Shown here piece after piece: positions 1-5,445 of a stretch of 7,761 nt of DNA. The notes beneath the pieces were generated by a model that was not told the DNA's origin, ran no database searches, and worked only from the letters and a program-made list of their open reading frames with translations. A program made the position numbers and the translations under genes. Source of the DNA: Ruminococcus sp. UBA4385 (lineage in GTDB: Bacteria > Bacillota_A > Clostridia > Oscillospirales > Ruminococcaceae); assembly GCA_002391065.1 (NCBI GenBank), contig DGRP01000023.1, positions 1-7,761 on the forward strand, given 5' to 3'. How positions within the stretch are numbered: position 1 is the stretch's first letter; each line of letters starts with the position of its first letter.

Positions 1-1792
1 CCTGTCCGCCGCTTTCAGCGTAGAACGGTGTTCTCTCGGCAACGATATAAACCTCATCGTCAATGCCTGCGTTTTCGATAAGCTCGTCATCGGTTGCAAG
101 GTAGCCTATCTCGCACTCATCTGTCAGCTTGTCATAACCTGTGAACTCGGTGGTAACTTCCTTGGGTATCTTGTGGAACACAGTCTCGTCAGCGCCCATG
201 TACTTTGAGCCGCCTCTTGCGCTTCTTGCAGTTTCTCTCTGCTGCTCCATGCACTTCTCATAGCCCTCTTCATCACAGGAGAGACCCTTTTCCTCAAGGA
301 TCTCACGGGTAAGGTCTATCGGGAAGCCATAGGTATCCGACAGCTTGAAGCAGCTCTCGCCGTCAAGTATCTTCTCGCCGCTGTTTTCAAGCTCTGCAAT
401 ATAGTCATCGAGGATCTTCATTCCTCTGTCAATAGTCTGGTTAAAGTTCTGCTCCTCTGTGGAGAGCACCTTTACGATATAGTCATATTTTTCTTCAAGC
501 TCGTTATACTCGCTCTTGTTGCACTCAACAACTGTGGAAACAAGCTCCTTGAGGAACAGGCCGTTAATGCCCAGAAGCTTTCCGTGACGGACCGCACGTC
601 TGAGAAGTCTTCTCATAACGTAGCCTCTGCCCTCATTTGAAGGAAGAACACCATCGGAAGCAAGGAAGGTAACGCTTCTGATGTGGTCGGTTATTACACG
701 GATAGATACGTCTTTCTTATACTCCTTGCCGTACTCGCAGCCTGCGATCCTGCAGACATGGTCACGGATAGCCTTGACTGTATCAACATCAAAGATAGAG
801 TTTACGTCCTGCATAAGAGCAGCAAGTCTTTCAAGACCCATACCTGTGTCAATGTTCTTCTGCTTCAGAGGTGTATATGTGCCGTCCTCATGTCTTTCAA
901 ACTGAGTGAATACGAGGTTCCAGAACTCCATATATCTGTCGCAGTCGCAGCCGACCTTGCAGGTGGGCTTGCCGCAGCCGTACTTTTCGCCTCTGTCGAA
1001 GTAGATTTCGGAGCAAGGGCCGCAGGGACCGTCTGTTCCTGCCTCCCAGAAGTTGTCCTCCTTGCCCATTCTGACGATGTGATCCATAGGCACGCCTGCT
1101 TCCTTGTTCCAGATCTGCTCTGCCTCGTCGTCGTCCTCATAAACCGAGATATATAGCCTGTCCTTAGGAAGCTCCAGCACCTGAGTTACATACTCCCATG
1201 CCCAAGCGATAGCTTCATGCTTGAAATAATCACCGAAAGAGAAGTTTCCAAGCATCTCGAAGTATGTGCCGTGTCTTGCTGTCTTACCGACGTTTTCGAT
1301 ATCGCCTGTTCTGATGCACTTCTGGCAGGTTGTCATTCTGGTTCTCGGGGGGACCTCCTGACCTGTAAAGTAAGGCTTCAAGGGTGCCATTCCCGCAACT
1401 ATCAGCAGAAGGCTGTTATCTCCCTGCGGTACAAGCGGATAGCTCTTGTGTCTGAGACAGCCCTTGCTCTCAAAAAAGTTGAGGTAGGACTCTCTGAGTT
1501 CGTTAAGTGATGTCCATTTCATTTTGGTTTCCTCCATATCATTATTGACTATTGATCTATAAGTGTCCGTTATTTCGGACTCATAAGGCTTTCTTGTACG
1601 GCTTGCCATATCGGGAGAGAAGGCTCCGTATTTTCTGAGGTTTTGTCTTGCCTGCTCAATGCTTATGCCCTTATTTGCGCCTATCCCGTCGAGAGCTCCG
1701 TCGTCCTCCCAGAAGCACACGGGGCATATATCCCATGCTGCTCGCTCATCAAGCGTCATACAGCCGCAGCAAGGGCACTCATATTTATTCAT
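1..1792 (-). CDS. alaS: Alanyl-tRNA synthetase with N-terminal CPCC domain (3' end outside window)
   Basis: Charges tRNA-Ala with alanine in the cytoplasm. Reading down from the ATG at 1790-1792 the frame is open to base 1 (597 codons). Residues 1-75 are a CPCC Cys-rich domain (described separately). Residue 91 is the Met (1520-1522) where ordinary AlaRS begins. Numbered from that Met, I see the class II core: [20 protein letters not shown] (motif 2, about 81-100), GDTGPC-like [13 protein letters not shown] (161-173), a Cys-rich insert [13 protein letters not shown] (183-195) common in clostridial AlaRS, and [12 protein letters not shown] (motif 3, 225-236). The window edge falls just after FYAESGGQ at the start of the editing domain, so the catalytic part of editing and the C-Ala domain (roughly 370 residues of a usual ~875) are missing. 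Upstream lie a T-box and a consensus promoter. The long start has only a weak, distant AGAGGG (1805-1810); the internal start has a strong one. AlaRS identity is certain; which start is used is not. Confidence 0.95.
   Translation of the reverse strand, partial: MNKYECPCCGCMTLDERAAWDICPVCFWEDDGALDGIGANKGISIEQARQNLRKYGAFSPDMASRTRKPYESEITDTYRSIVNNDMEETKMKWTSLNELRESYLNFFESKGCLRHKSYPLVPQGDNSLLLIVAGMAPLKPYFTGQEVPPRTRMTTCQKCIRTGDIENVGKTARHGTYFEMLGNFSFGDYFKHEAIAWAWEYVTQVLELPKDRLYISVYEDDDEAEQIWNKEAGVPMDHIVRMGKEDNFWEAGTDGPCGPCSEIYFDRGEKYGCGKPTCKVGCDCDRYMEFWNLVFTQFERHEDGTYTPLKQKNIDTGMGLERLAALMQDVNSIFDVDTVKAIRDHVCRIAGCEYGKEYKKDVSIRVITDHIRSVTFLASDGVLPSNEGRGYVMRRLLRRAVRHGKLLGINGLFLKELVSTVVECNKSEYNELEEKYDYIVKVLSTEEQNFNQTIDRGMKILDDYIAELENSGEKILDGESCFKLSDTYGFPIDLTREILEEKGLSCDEEGYEKCMEQQRETARSARGGSKYMGADETVFHKIPKEVTTEFTGYDKLTDECEIGYLATDDELIENAGIDDEVYIVAERTPFYAESGGQ
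1520..1535 (-). promoter_or_regulatory. Internal ribosome binding site and ATG for stand-alone AlaRS
   Basis: On the minus strand GGAGG (1531-1535) is followed by 8 bases and ATG (1520-1522), giving [10 protein letters not shown], the normal AlaRS N-terminus. This is a much better initiation site than the one at 1792, so a CPCC-free AlaRS is probably made, perhaps as the main product. Confidence 0.75.
1523..1792 (-). other. CPCC cysteine-rich (zinc-ribbon-like) domain fused in frame upstream of AlaRS
   Basis: This 90-codon N-terminal extension begins [16 protein letters not shown], followed by [12 protein letters not shown]. It has cysteines at 6, 8, 9, 11, 23 and 26, which is the signature of the Cys-rich CPCC family (small proteins of about 70-90 residues, usually free-standing and of unknown function, presumably metal binding). 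The later conserved part is also present: [20 protein letters not shown] (residues 38-57). A polar tail (about 75-90, [17 protein letters not shown]) leads straight into the AlaRS Met. I checked every codon from 1792 to 1514 and found no stop. This is either a true fusion that puts a metal-binding module on AlaRS, or a separate upstream gene that lost its stop codon. Confidence 0.85.
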
Positions 1793-1854
1793 AAAGCACA
1801 CCAACCCTCTTATAATTAGGTAATAGGTAATAGGGAATAGGGAATAGGTAAGGT

Positions 1855-1869
1855 GTCAGCTTCGCTGAC
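1855..1869. repeat. Left inner hairpin of the heptad-repeat element
   Basis: Perfect inverted repeat GTCAGC/GCTGAC with loop TTC, immediately inside the left heptad array. It corresponds in position to the right inner hairpin but differs at three base pairs, each compensated. Confidence 0.7.
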
Positions 1870-2042
1870 TTATGCCTATTCAGGCGCAGGGAAAACCTTG
1901 CACCAATACGCGACGTACTATTGCTTGGGCTTTTCCTGACTTGAACGCGGAGCAAAATAGTGCGGACTATTCAGAATATTAATTTTCAGGTACAAAAAGG
2001 GATTGTAATAAAGTATCATCTATAACCTATCACCTAGGGGTA

Positions 2043-2061
2043 TGGGGCAAAGCCCCATTTT
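2043..2061 (+). repeat. GC-rich hairpin inside the element
   Basis: TGGGGC-AAA-GCCCCA is followed by TTTT on the plus strand, which gives it a terminator-like look in that direction. On the minus (alaS) strand no T-run follows it, so it should not stop alaS transcription. Confidence 0.5.
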
Positions 2062-2066
2062 AAAAC

Positions 2067-2081
2067 ATCGCCGAAGGCGAT
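2067..2081. repeat. Right inner hairpin of the heptad-repeat element
   Basis: Perfect inverted repeat ATCGCC/GGCGAT with loop GAA, immediately inside the right heptad array. Read on the minus strand it is ATCGCC-TTC-GGCGAT, the counterpart of the left hairpin GTCAGC-TTC-GCTGAC. Confidence 0.7.
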
Positions 2082-2133
2082 ACCTTACCTATTACCTATT
2101 ACCTATTCCCTATTCCCTTTTACCTATTTACCT

Positions 2134-2168
2134 AAAAAAATGCTCCGCCCCAACACATGGGACGAAGC
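2134..2168 (-). terminator. T-box-controlled terminator of the alaS leader
   Basis: On the minus strand GCTTCGTCCC (2159-2168) pairs along 10 bp (with some G-T pairs) with GGGGCGGAGC (2142-2151) around a 7-base loop, followed by ATTTTTTT ending at 2134. It lies directly downstream of the T-box sequence, as in other T-box leaders. Confidence 0.9.
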
Positions 2169-2364
2169 CGTACTCCGTGTTACCACCCAAATTGCCGATG
2201 AAGCTCACCGACCACTCATAAGCCCTTAACGCAGGCATACGCCGATGCTTTCACACCGATGCTCAGGTTAGCCACCGAAGCCCCCGCAAAAGCTCGCACC
2301 GACCGCTTTCTCTCTGAGGCGGAAGTGTTTCGGATAATTCCCTCACAGCACTTAATTCTATAAT
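2134..2364 (-). promoter_or_regulatory. T-box riboswitch leader of alaS (tRNA-Ala sensing)
   Basis: The leader senses uncharged tRNA and lets transcription read into alaS when alanyl-tRNA is low. On the minus strand the T-box core AATTTGGGTGGTAACACGG lies at 2175-2193. The TGGT bulge would pair with an ACCA tRNA end, which fits tRNA-Ala (discriminator A). Stem I landmarks are AGAGAG (2310-2315) and GGTCGGTGCGAGC (2292-2304). Arms CCGA (2330-2333) and TCGG (2275-2278) can close a stem whose internal loop contains GCT (2279-2281), an alanine codon and the likely specifier; another GCT lies at 2270-2272. An intrinsic terminator (2134-2168) follows. Stem I looks compact. Family and gene match are firm; the specifier position is inferred. 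Confidence 0.9.
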
Positions 2365-2370
2365 ACTACT

Positions 2371-2399
2371 ATTATAATACAATCCGCCCGTTTTGTCAA
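2371..2399 (-). promoter_or_regulatory. Consensus sigma-A promoter for alaS
   Basis: On the minus strand a perfect TTGACA (2394-2399), a 17-base spacer and a perfect TATAAT (2371-2376) are present. Transcription should start near 2364, just ahead of the T-box leader. Confidence 0.9.
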
Positions 2400-2410
2400 C
2401 CGAAAACAGC

Positions 2411-2420
2411 GAAAATTTTC
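2411..2420. promoter_or_regulatory. AT-rich palindrome between divergent promoters
   Basis: GAAAATTTTC is a perfect 10-bp palindrome in the 23 bases separating the two outward-facing -35 boxes (2399 and 2423). It could act as a shared UP element or a binding site; the role is inferred from position only. Confidence 0.35.
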
Positions 2421-2422
2421 TA

Positions 2423-2451
2423 TTGACAAGGTTTTAATATTTATGTATAAT
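2423..2451 (+). promoter_or_regulatory. Consensus sigma-A promoter for the hydrolase gene
   Basis: TTGACA (2423-2428), 17 bases, TATAAT (2446-2451), all perfect matches. The expected start is near 2458, so the mRNA would begin almost at the ribosome binding site GAGGTGA (2459-2465). Confidence 0.88.
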
Positions 2452-2470
2452 TATTCCCGAGGTGATGACT

Positions 2471-3787
2471 ATGTTAGTATCTGCTTTAGTGTTTTTTCTG
2501 ACAGCAAATGCGATTATGATCATACGGCAGTTTCTTAGCTATAACTCAGTTGTGCTGTCGGCAGCCTATGCGGTACTCATACCACTGTTCATATATTTCA
2601 ATTTGAGGCCTGCTTTCGGAAAGCTCCCTGCGGCTAAGCATCAGAGAATAAAAAATGCTGCTGCTTTGCTTGAGGCTTTTCTCATCTCTGTAACAGGCTC
2701 GCTGGTGATACTGATAGTCAGTCTGTGTATCTCGGCAGAAGCTATATTTTGCATCACAAACAGTATTTTTGCCATGCTTTTCCTGTCCTGCGTTTTCTGG
2801 AACGGAATACTGAGGCTTTATTATGCCTGCTCGCAGCTTGGGATAAAGTGGAGAGTCATAGGCGTGATCTGCGGCTGGATACCGATATTGAATATCATCG
2901 TACTGATGAAAATGATAAGCATAGCCAAACGTGAGTATATGTTCGAGAGTAAAAAGGAGCTGCTCAACTCAGGCAGACAGGGCAGCATGATCTGTAGGAC
3001 GAGGTATCCCCTGCTGCTCGTTCACGGTGTCTTTTTCCGTGACTTTGAACACTTCAACTACTGGGGAAGGATACCTAAGGAGCTTGAACGAAACGGAGCC
3101 GTCATCTTCTACGGAGATCAGCAGTCTGCCCTTTCGGTAGCTGACAGCGCCCGTGAGCTGGCTGACAGGATAGAACGGCTCGTTTCCGAAAAAGGCTGCG
3201 GAAAAGTAAACATCATCGCACATTCAAAGGGCGGACTTGATTCCCGCTGGGCGATCTCAAAGCTTGGCTGCGATAAGTATGTTGCCTCGCTGACCACCGT
3301 GAACACTCCGCACAGGGGCTGCAAGTTCGCAGATTATCTGCTGTCAAAGGCAGGAGAAGGACTAAGAGCAAAGGTCTCGGGGGCATATAACTCAGCGGCA
3401 CGCAGACTGGGTGACACAGAGCCCGACTTTATCGCAGCGGTAACCGACCTGACGGCATCTGCCTGCGAGAAAATAAACTCCGACTGTCCGGATATGGAGG
3501 GCGTGATCTACAAAAGCATAGGTTCACGTTCGGTCACAGCATCGGCAGGACGCTTTCCTCTGAACCTCTCATATCTGCTTGTAAACCACTTTGACGGCCC
3601 GAATGACGGGCTTGTGTCTGTAGACTCAATGGTATGGGGCGAAAACTTCACCGAATACAAGCCCACAGGCAGCAGGGGCATCTCTCATGGGGATATGATA
3701 GACCTCAACCGTGAGAACATCGACGGATTTGATGTTCGTGAGACCTATGTTCAACTTGTCAGCGAGCTTGCGCAAAAGGGTTTATAA
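2471..3787 (+). CDS. Membrane-anchored alpha/beta hydrolase, lipase/esterase type
   Basis: Probably an ester hydrolase acting at the membrane; the substrate cannot be told. I chose the ATG at 2471 (438 residues), with GAGGTGA (2459-2465) five bases upstream, over the GTG at 2462, which overlaps that site. Residues 1-150 hold four or five hydrophobic segments (about 1-18, 26-44, 66-88, 91-115, 129-149). The catalytic domain follows from about 178: PLLLVHGVFFRD (oxyanion/HG motif, 180-191), nucleophile elbow IIAHSKGG with Ser252, NTPHRG (278-283), NDGLVS with probable catalytic Asp379, and ISHGDM with probable catalytic His406. The triad order and spacing fit triacylglycerol-lipase-like proteins. 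The gene is divergent from alaS and monocistronic. The positive charge of the loops leaves it unclear which side of the membrane the catalytic domain faces. The fold is clear; specificity is unknown. Confidence 0.85.
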   Translation: MLVSALVFFLTANAIMIIRQFLSYNSVVLSAAYAVLIPLFIYFNLRPAFGKLPAAKHQRIKNAAALLEAFLISVTGSLVILIVSLCISAEAIFCITNSIFAMLFLSCVFWNGILRLYYACSQLGIKWRVIGVICGWIPILNIIVLMKMISIAKREYMFESKKELLNSGRQGSMICRTRYPLLLVHGVFFRDFEHFNYWGRIPKELERNGAVIFYGDQQSALSVADSARELADRIERLVSEKGCGKVNIIAHSKGGLDSRWAISKLGCDKYVASLTTVNTPHRGCKFADYLLSKAGEGLRAKVSGAYNSAARRLGDTEPDFIAAVTDLTASACEKINSDCPDMEGVIYKSIGSRSVTASAGRFPLNLSYLLVNHFDGPNDGLVSVDSMVWGENFTEYKPTGSRGISHGDMIDLNRENIDGFDVRETYVQLVSELAQKGL

Positions 3788-3803
3788 AGTTCAAAATAAT
3801 TCC

Positions 3804-3880
3804 AAAAGTTCAATTTCACTCTCTGAAATGTAAAGAAACAGTTAAATTTCGGGGCACGATATTGAACTTTTTCTTTTTGT
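3804..3880 (+). terminator. Possible weak terminator after the hydrolase gene
   Basis: AAAAGTTCAAT (3804-3814) and ATTGAACTTTT (3861-3871) form a perfect 11-bp inverted repeat with a 46-base loop, followed by TCTTTTTG. It is AT-rich with a long loop. The same repeats are better explained as operator sites, so this is a secondary reading. Confidence 0.3.
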
Positions 3881-3890
3881 GTGGTATAGT
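3862..3890 (+). promoter_or_regulatory. Promoter of the HTH-aminotransferase gene
   Basis: TTGAAC (3862-3867), 17 bases, TATAGT (3885-3890): a good sigma-A match with the -35 inside a GTTCAA-type repeat. Expected start near 3897, followed by GGAGG (3912-3916) and ATG at 3924. Confidence 0.7.
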
Positions 3891-3923
3891 TGAATAGTAA
3901 AATTGAACTTTGGAGGCGGTCAG

Positions 3924-5402
3924 ATGTCACAGAGCCTGTTTTCACAAAGGCTTGTCGAGGCTATGAAGGAGAGCGGTCTGAAACAGGTTGATCTCGTAAG
4001 AGCTGCACAGGACAAAGGAATAAAGCTCGGGAAAAGCCATATAAGCCAGTATGCGGCAGGAAAAACAATGCCAAGAGATAATATCCTGAGCTTTCTGGCG
4101 GAAGCTCTCGGTGTTTCAAAAAGCTGGCTCACAGGAGAGCAGGCAGGCAGACAGAGCGTCAACAGAAACGGAGGAGCAGCAATGCGTACATTTAAGAAAT
4201 CATCAAAGCTTGACAATGTTTTATACGATGTGAGAGGACCTGTAGTTGAAGAGGCTGCAAGAATGGAAGCACAGGGAATGAATATACTGAAGCTGAACAT
4301 CGGCAACCCTGCGCCATTCGGATTCAGAACACCCGACGAGGTAGTTTATGATATGAGCAGACAGCTCACCGACTGCGAGGGCTATTCTGATTCAAAAGGT
4401 CTGTTTGCTGCAAGAAAGGCTATAATGCAGTACGCTCAGAACAAGAATATACCGAATGTTTCAATAGATGACATCTACACAGGAAACGGCGTCAGTGAGC
4501 TTATACAGATGTGTATGTCTGCTCTGCTCGACAGCGGCGAGGAGGTGCTTGTGCCCTCTCCCGACTATCCGCTGTGGACAGCCTGCGTAACTCTTGCAGG
4601 CGGTACAGCAGTTCATTATATCTGCGATGAACAGTCTGAGTGGTATCCTGATATCGAGGACATCAAAAAGAAGATAACCCCTAACACAAAAGCTATCGTT
4701 CTTATCAACCCGAACAACCCGACAGGTGCACTCTACCCGAGAGAGGTGCTCCAGCAGATCGTTGATGTTGCAAGAGAGCACCAGCTTATGATTTTCTCGG
4801 ACGAGATTTATGACAGGCTCGTTTTTGACGGCGAGGAGCATATTTCTATCGCTTCAATGGCGCCTGACCTGTTCTGCGTTACATTCAGCGGACTGTCCAA
4901 GTCTCACATGATCGCAGGATACCGTATCGGCTGGATGGTACTGAGTGGTAACAAGAGGCTCGGAAAGGATTATATTGAGGGTCTTAATATGCTCTCGAAC
5001 ATGAGGCTTTGCTCAAATGTACCTGCACAGTCGATAGTACAGACTGCACTCGGCGGCTACCAGAGCGTAAAAAGCTATGTTGTTCCGGGGGGACGTATCT
5101 ATGAGCAGAGAGAGTATGTTTACAAGGCACTGAACGATATTCCCGGAGTGTCCGTTGTAAAGCCGAAGGCAGCATTCTACATCTTCCCGAAGCTTGATGC
5201 CAAGCGTTTTAACATTCTTGATGACGAGAAGTTCGTGCTTGACTTCCTGAAAGAAAAGAAGATACTGATGATACACGGCGGCGGCTTCAACTGGAAGCAG
5301 CCCGACCATTTCCGTGTGGTTTATCTGCCGCAGATGCCTGTGCTGCAAAAATCAATGGAAGAGCTGAAGGACTTCCTCTCATATTACAAACAAGAGCCAT
5401 AA
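3924..5402 (+). CDS. alaA: XRE helix-turn-helix domain fused to AlaA-type alanine aminotransferase
   Basis: A PLP enzyme expected to interconvert pyruvate plus glutamate with alanine plus 2-oxoglutarate, carrying a DNA-binding domain. The start is the ATG at 3924 with GGAGG seven bases upstream (492 residues); a TTG at 3903 in the same frame precedes that site. Residues 5-71 are an XRE-type HTH (LKQVDLVRAA, KSHISQYAAGKTMP, ALGVSKSWLTG). Residues 72-86 are a linker. From Met87 it follows E. coli AlaA closely from memory: KSSKLDNVLYDVRGPVVEEA, LKLNIGNPAPFGF, GYSDSKGLFAARKAIMQ, TGNGVSEL, PDYPLWTA, INPNNPTG (261-268), SDEIYD (292-297), PLP lysine Lys326 in SGLSKS, and carboxylate-binding Arg464 in DHFRVV. 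It resembles MocR regulators in plan, but with an XRE rather than GntR domain. It ends at a strong terminator. The enzyme family is firm; the regulatory role is inferred. Confidence 0.93.
   Translation: MSQSLFSQRLVEAMKESGLKQVDLVRAAQDKGIKLGKSHISQYAAGKTMPRDNILSFLAEALGVSKSWLTGEQAGRQSVNRNGGAAMRTFKKSSKLDNVLYDVRGPVVEEAARMEAQGMNILKLNIGNPAPFGFRTPDEVVYDMSRQLTDCEGYSDSKGLFAARKAIMQYAQNKNIPNVSIDDIYTGNGVSELIQMCMSALLDSGEEVLVPSPDYPLWTACVTLAGGTAVHYICDEQSEWYPDIEDIKKKITPNTKAIVLINPNNPTGALYPREVLQQIVDVAREHQLMIFSDEIYDRLVFDGEEHISIASMAPDLFCVTFSGLSKSHMIAGYRIGWMVLSGNKRLGKDYIEGLNMLSNMRLCSNVPAQSIVQTALGGYQSVKSYVVPGGRIYEQREYVYKALNDIPGVSVVKPKAAFYIFPKLDAKRFNILDDEKFVLDFLKEKKILMIHGGGFNWKQPDHFRVVYLPQMPVLQKSMEELKDFLSYYKQEP
4170..4184 (+). 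promoter_or_regulatory. Internal ribosome binding site and ATG for stand-alone AlaA
   Basis: GGAGG (4170-4174), seven bases, then ATG (4182-4184) in frame with the fusion. The product would start MRTFKKSSKL, where free-standing AlaA proteins begin (E. coli AlaA has KSSKL at the same place). A 406-residue aminotransferase without the HTH is therefore likely to be made from the same mRNA. Confidence 0.65.
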
Positions 5403-5406
5403 TTAA

Positions 5407-5445
5407 AAAGCTTCGTGAGTTCAGTCTCACGAAGCTTTATTTTAT
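5407..5445. terminator. Bidirectional intrinsic terminator between convergent genes
   Basis: A perfect 13-bp stem (arms 5407-5419 and 5426-5438, core AAAGCTTCGTGAG) with a 6-base loop. On the plus strand it is followed by ATTTTAT, on the minus strand by further Ts (TTTTTAATT including the stem end). It serves the aminotransferase gene (stop 5402) and the minus-strand gene ending at 5442. Confidence 0.9.

Larger units (their letters stand above)
1816..2133. repeat. ~318-bp non-coding element with inverted heptad-repeat ends and paired hairpins
   Basis: The left end (1816-1854) is a run of 7-bp units ATAGGTA/ATAGGGA. The right end (2082-2133) carries the same units inverted (TACCTAT/TCCCTAT) for about 52 bases, so the ends form an imperfect terminal inverted repeat. 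Just inside each end sits a perfect 6-bp hairpin with a 3-base loop: GTCAGC-TTC-GCTGAC at 1855-1869 and ATCGCC-GAA-GGCGAT at 2067-2081. Inside are further short inverted repeats, including TGGGGC-AAA-GCCCCA (2043-2057) and ACTATT/AATAGT arms around 1918-1950. I see no open frame or transposase. It resembles a MITE-like or otherwise mobilised structured repeat. Copies elsewhere in the genome cannot be seen from here. Confidence 0.75.
3786..3911. promoter_or_regulatory. Four GTTCAA-type repeats, candidate operators of the HTH-aminotransferase
   Basis: AAAGTTCAA occurs at 3786-3794 and 3805-3813, and its reverse complement TTGAACTTT at 3862-3870 and 3903-3911. The third copy contains the -35 box of the aminotransferase promoter and the fourth lies between the expected transcription start and the ribosome binding site. 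Repressor sites often sit in these two places. Because the gene encodes an XRE-type DNA-binding domain, autoregulation is a reasonable inference; binding itself is not shown. Confidence 0.55.

Noticed and set aside
683..1156. Plus-strand open frame of 157 codons across alaS
   Set aside because: It lies opposite clearly conserved AlaRS sequence, has no ribosome binding site and no recognisable domain; it is a shadow of alaS.
2043..2061. Intrinsic terminator on the plus strand
   Set aside because: No plus-strand gene lies upstream of it and the T-run is only four bases; it is better seen as part of the element.
1816..2133. CRISPR array or satellite origin as an explanation for the heptad repeats
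   Set aside because: Units are 7 bp without spacers, and the two arrays are inverted around a unique centre; no cas genes or replication genes are present.
3903..3923. TTG start for the HTH-aminotransferase
   Set aside because: The GGAGG at 3912-3916 lies inside that extension and is well spaced for the ATG at 3924.
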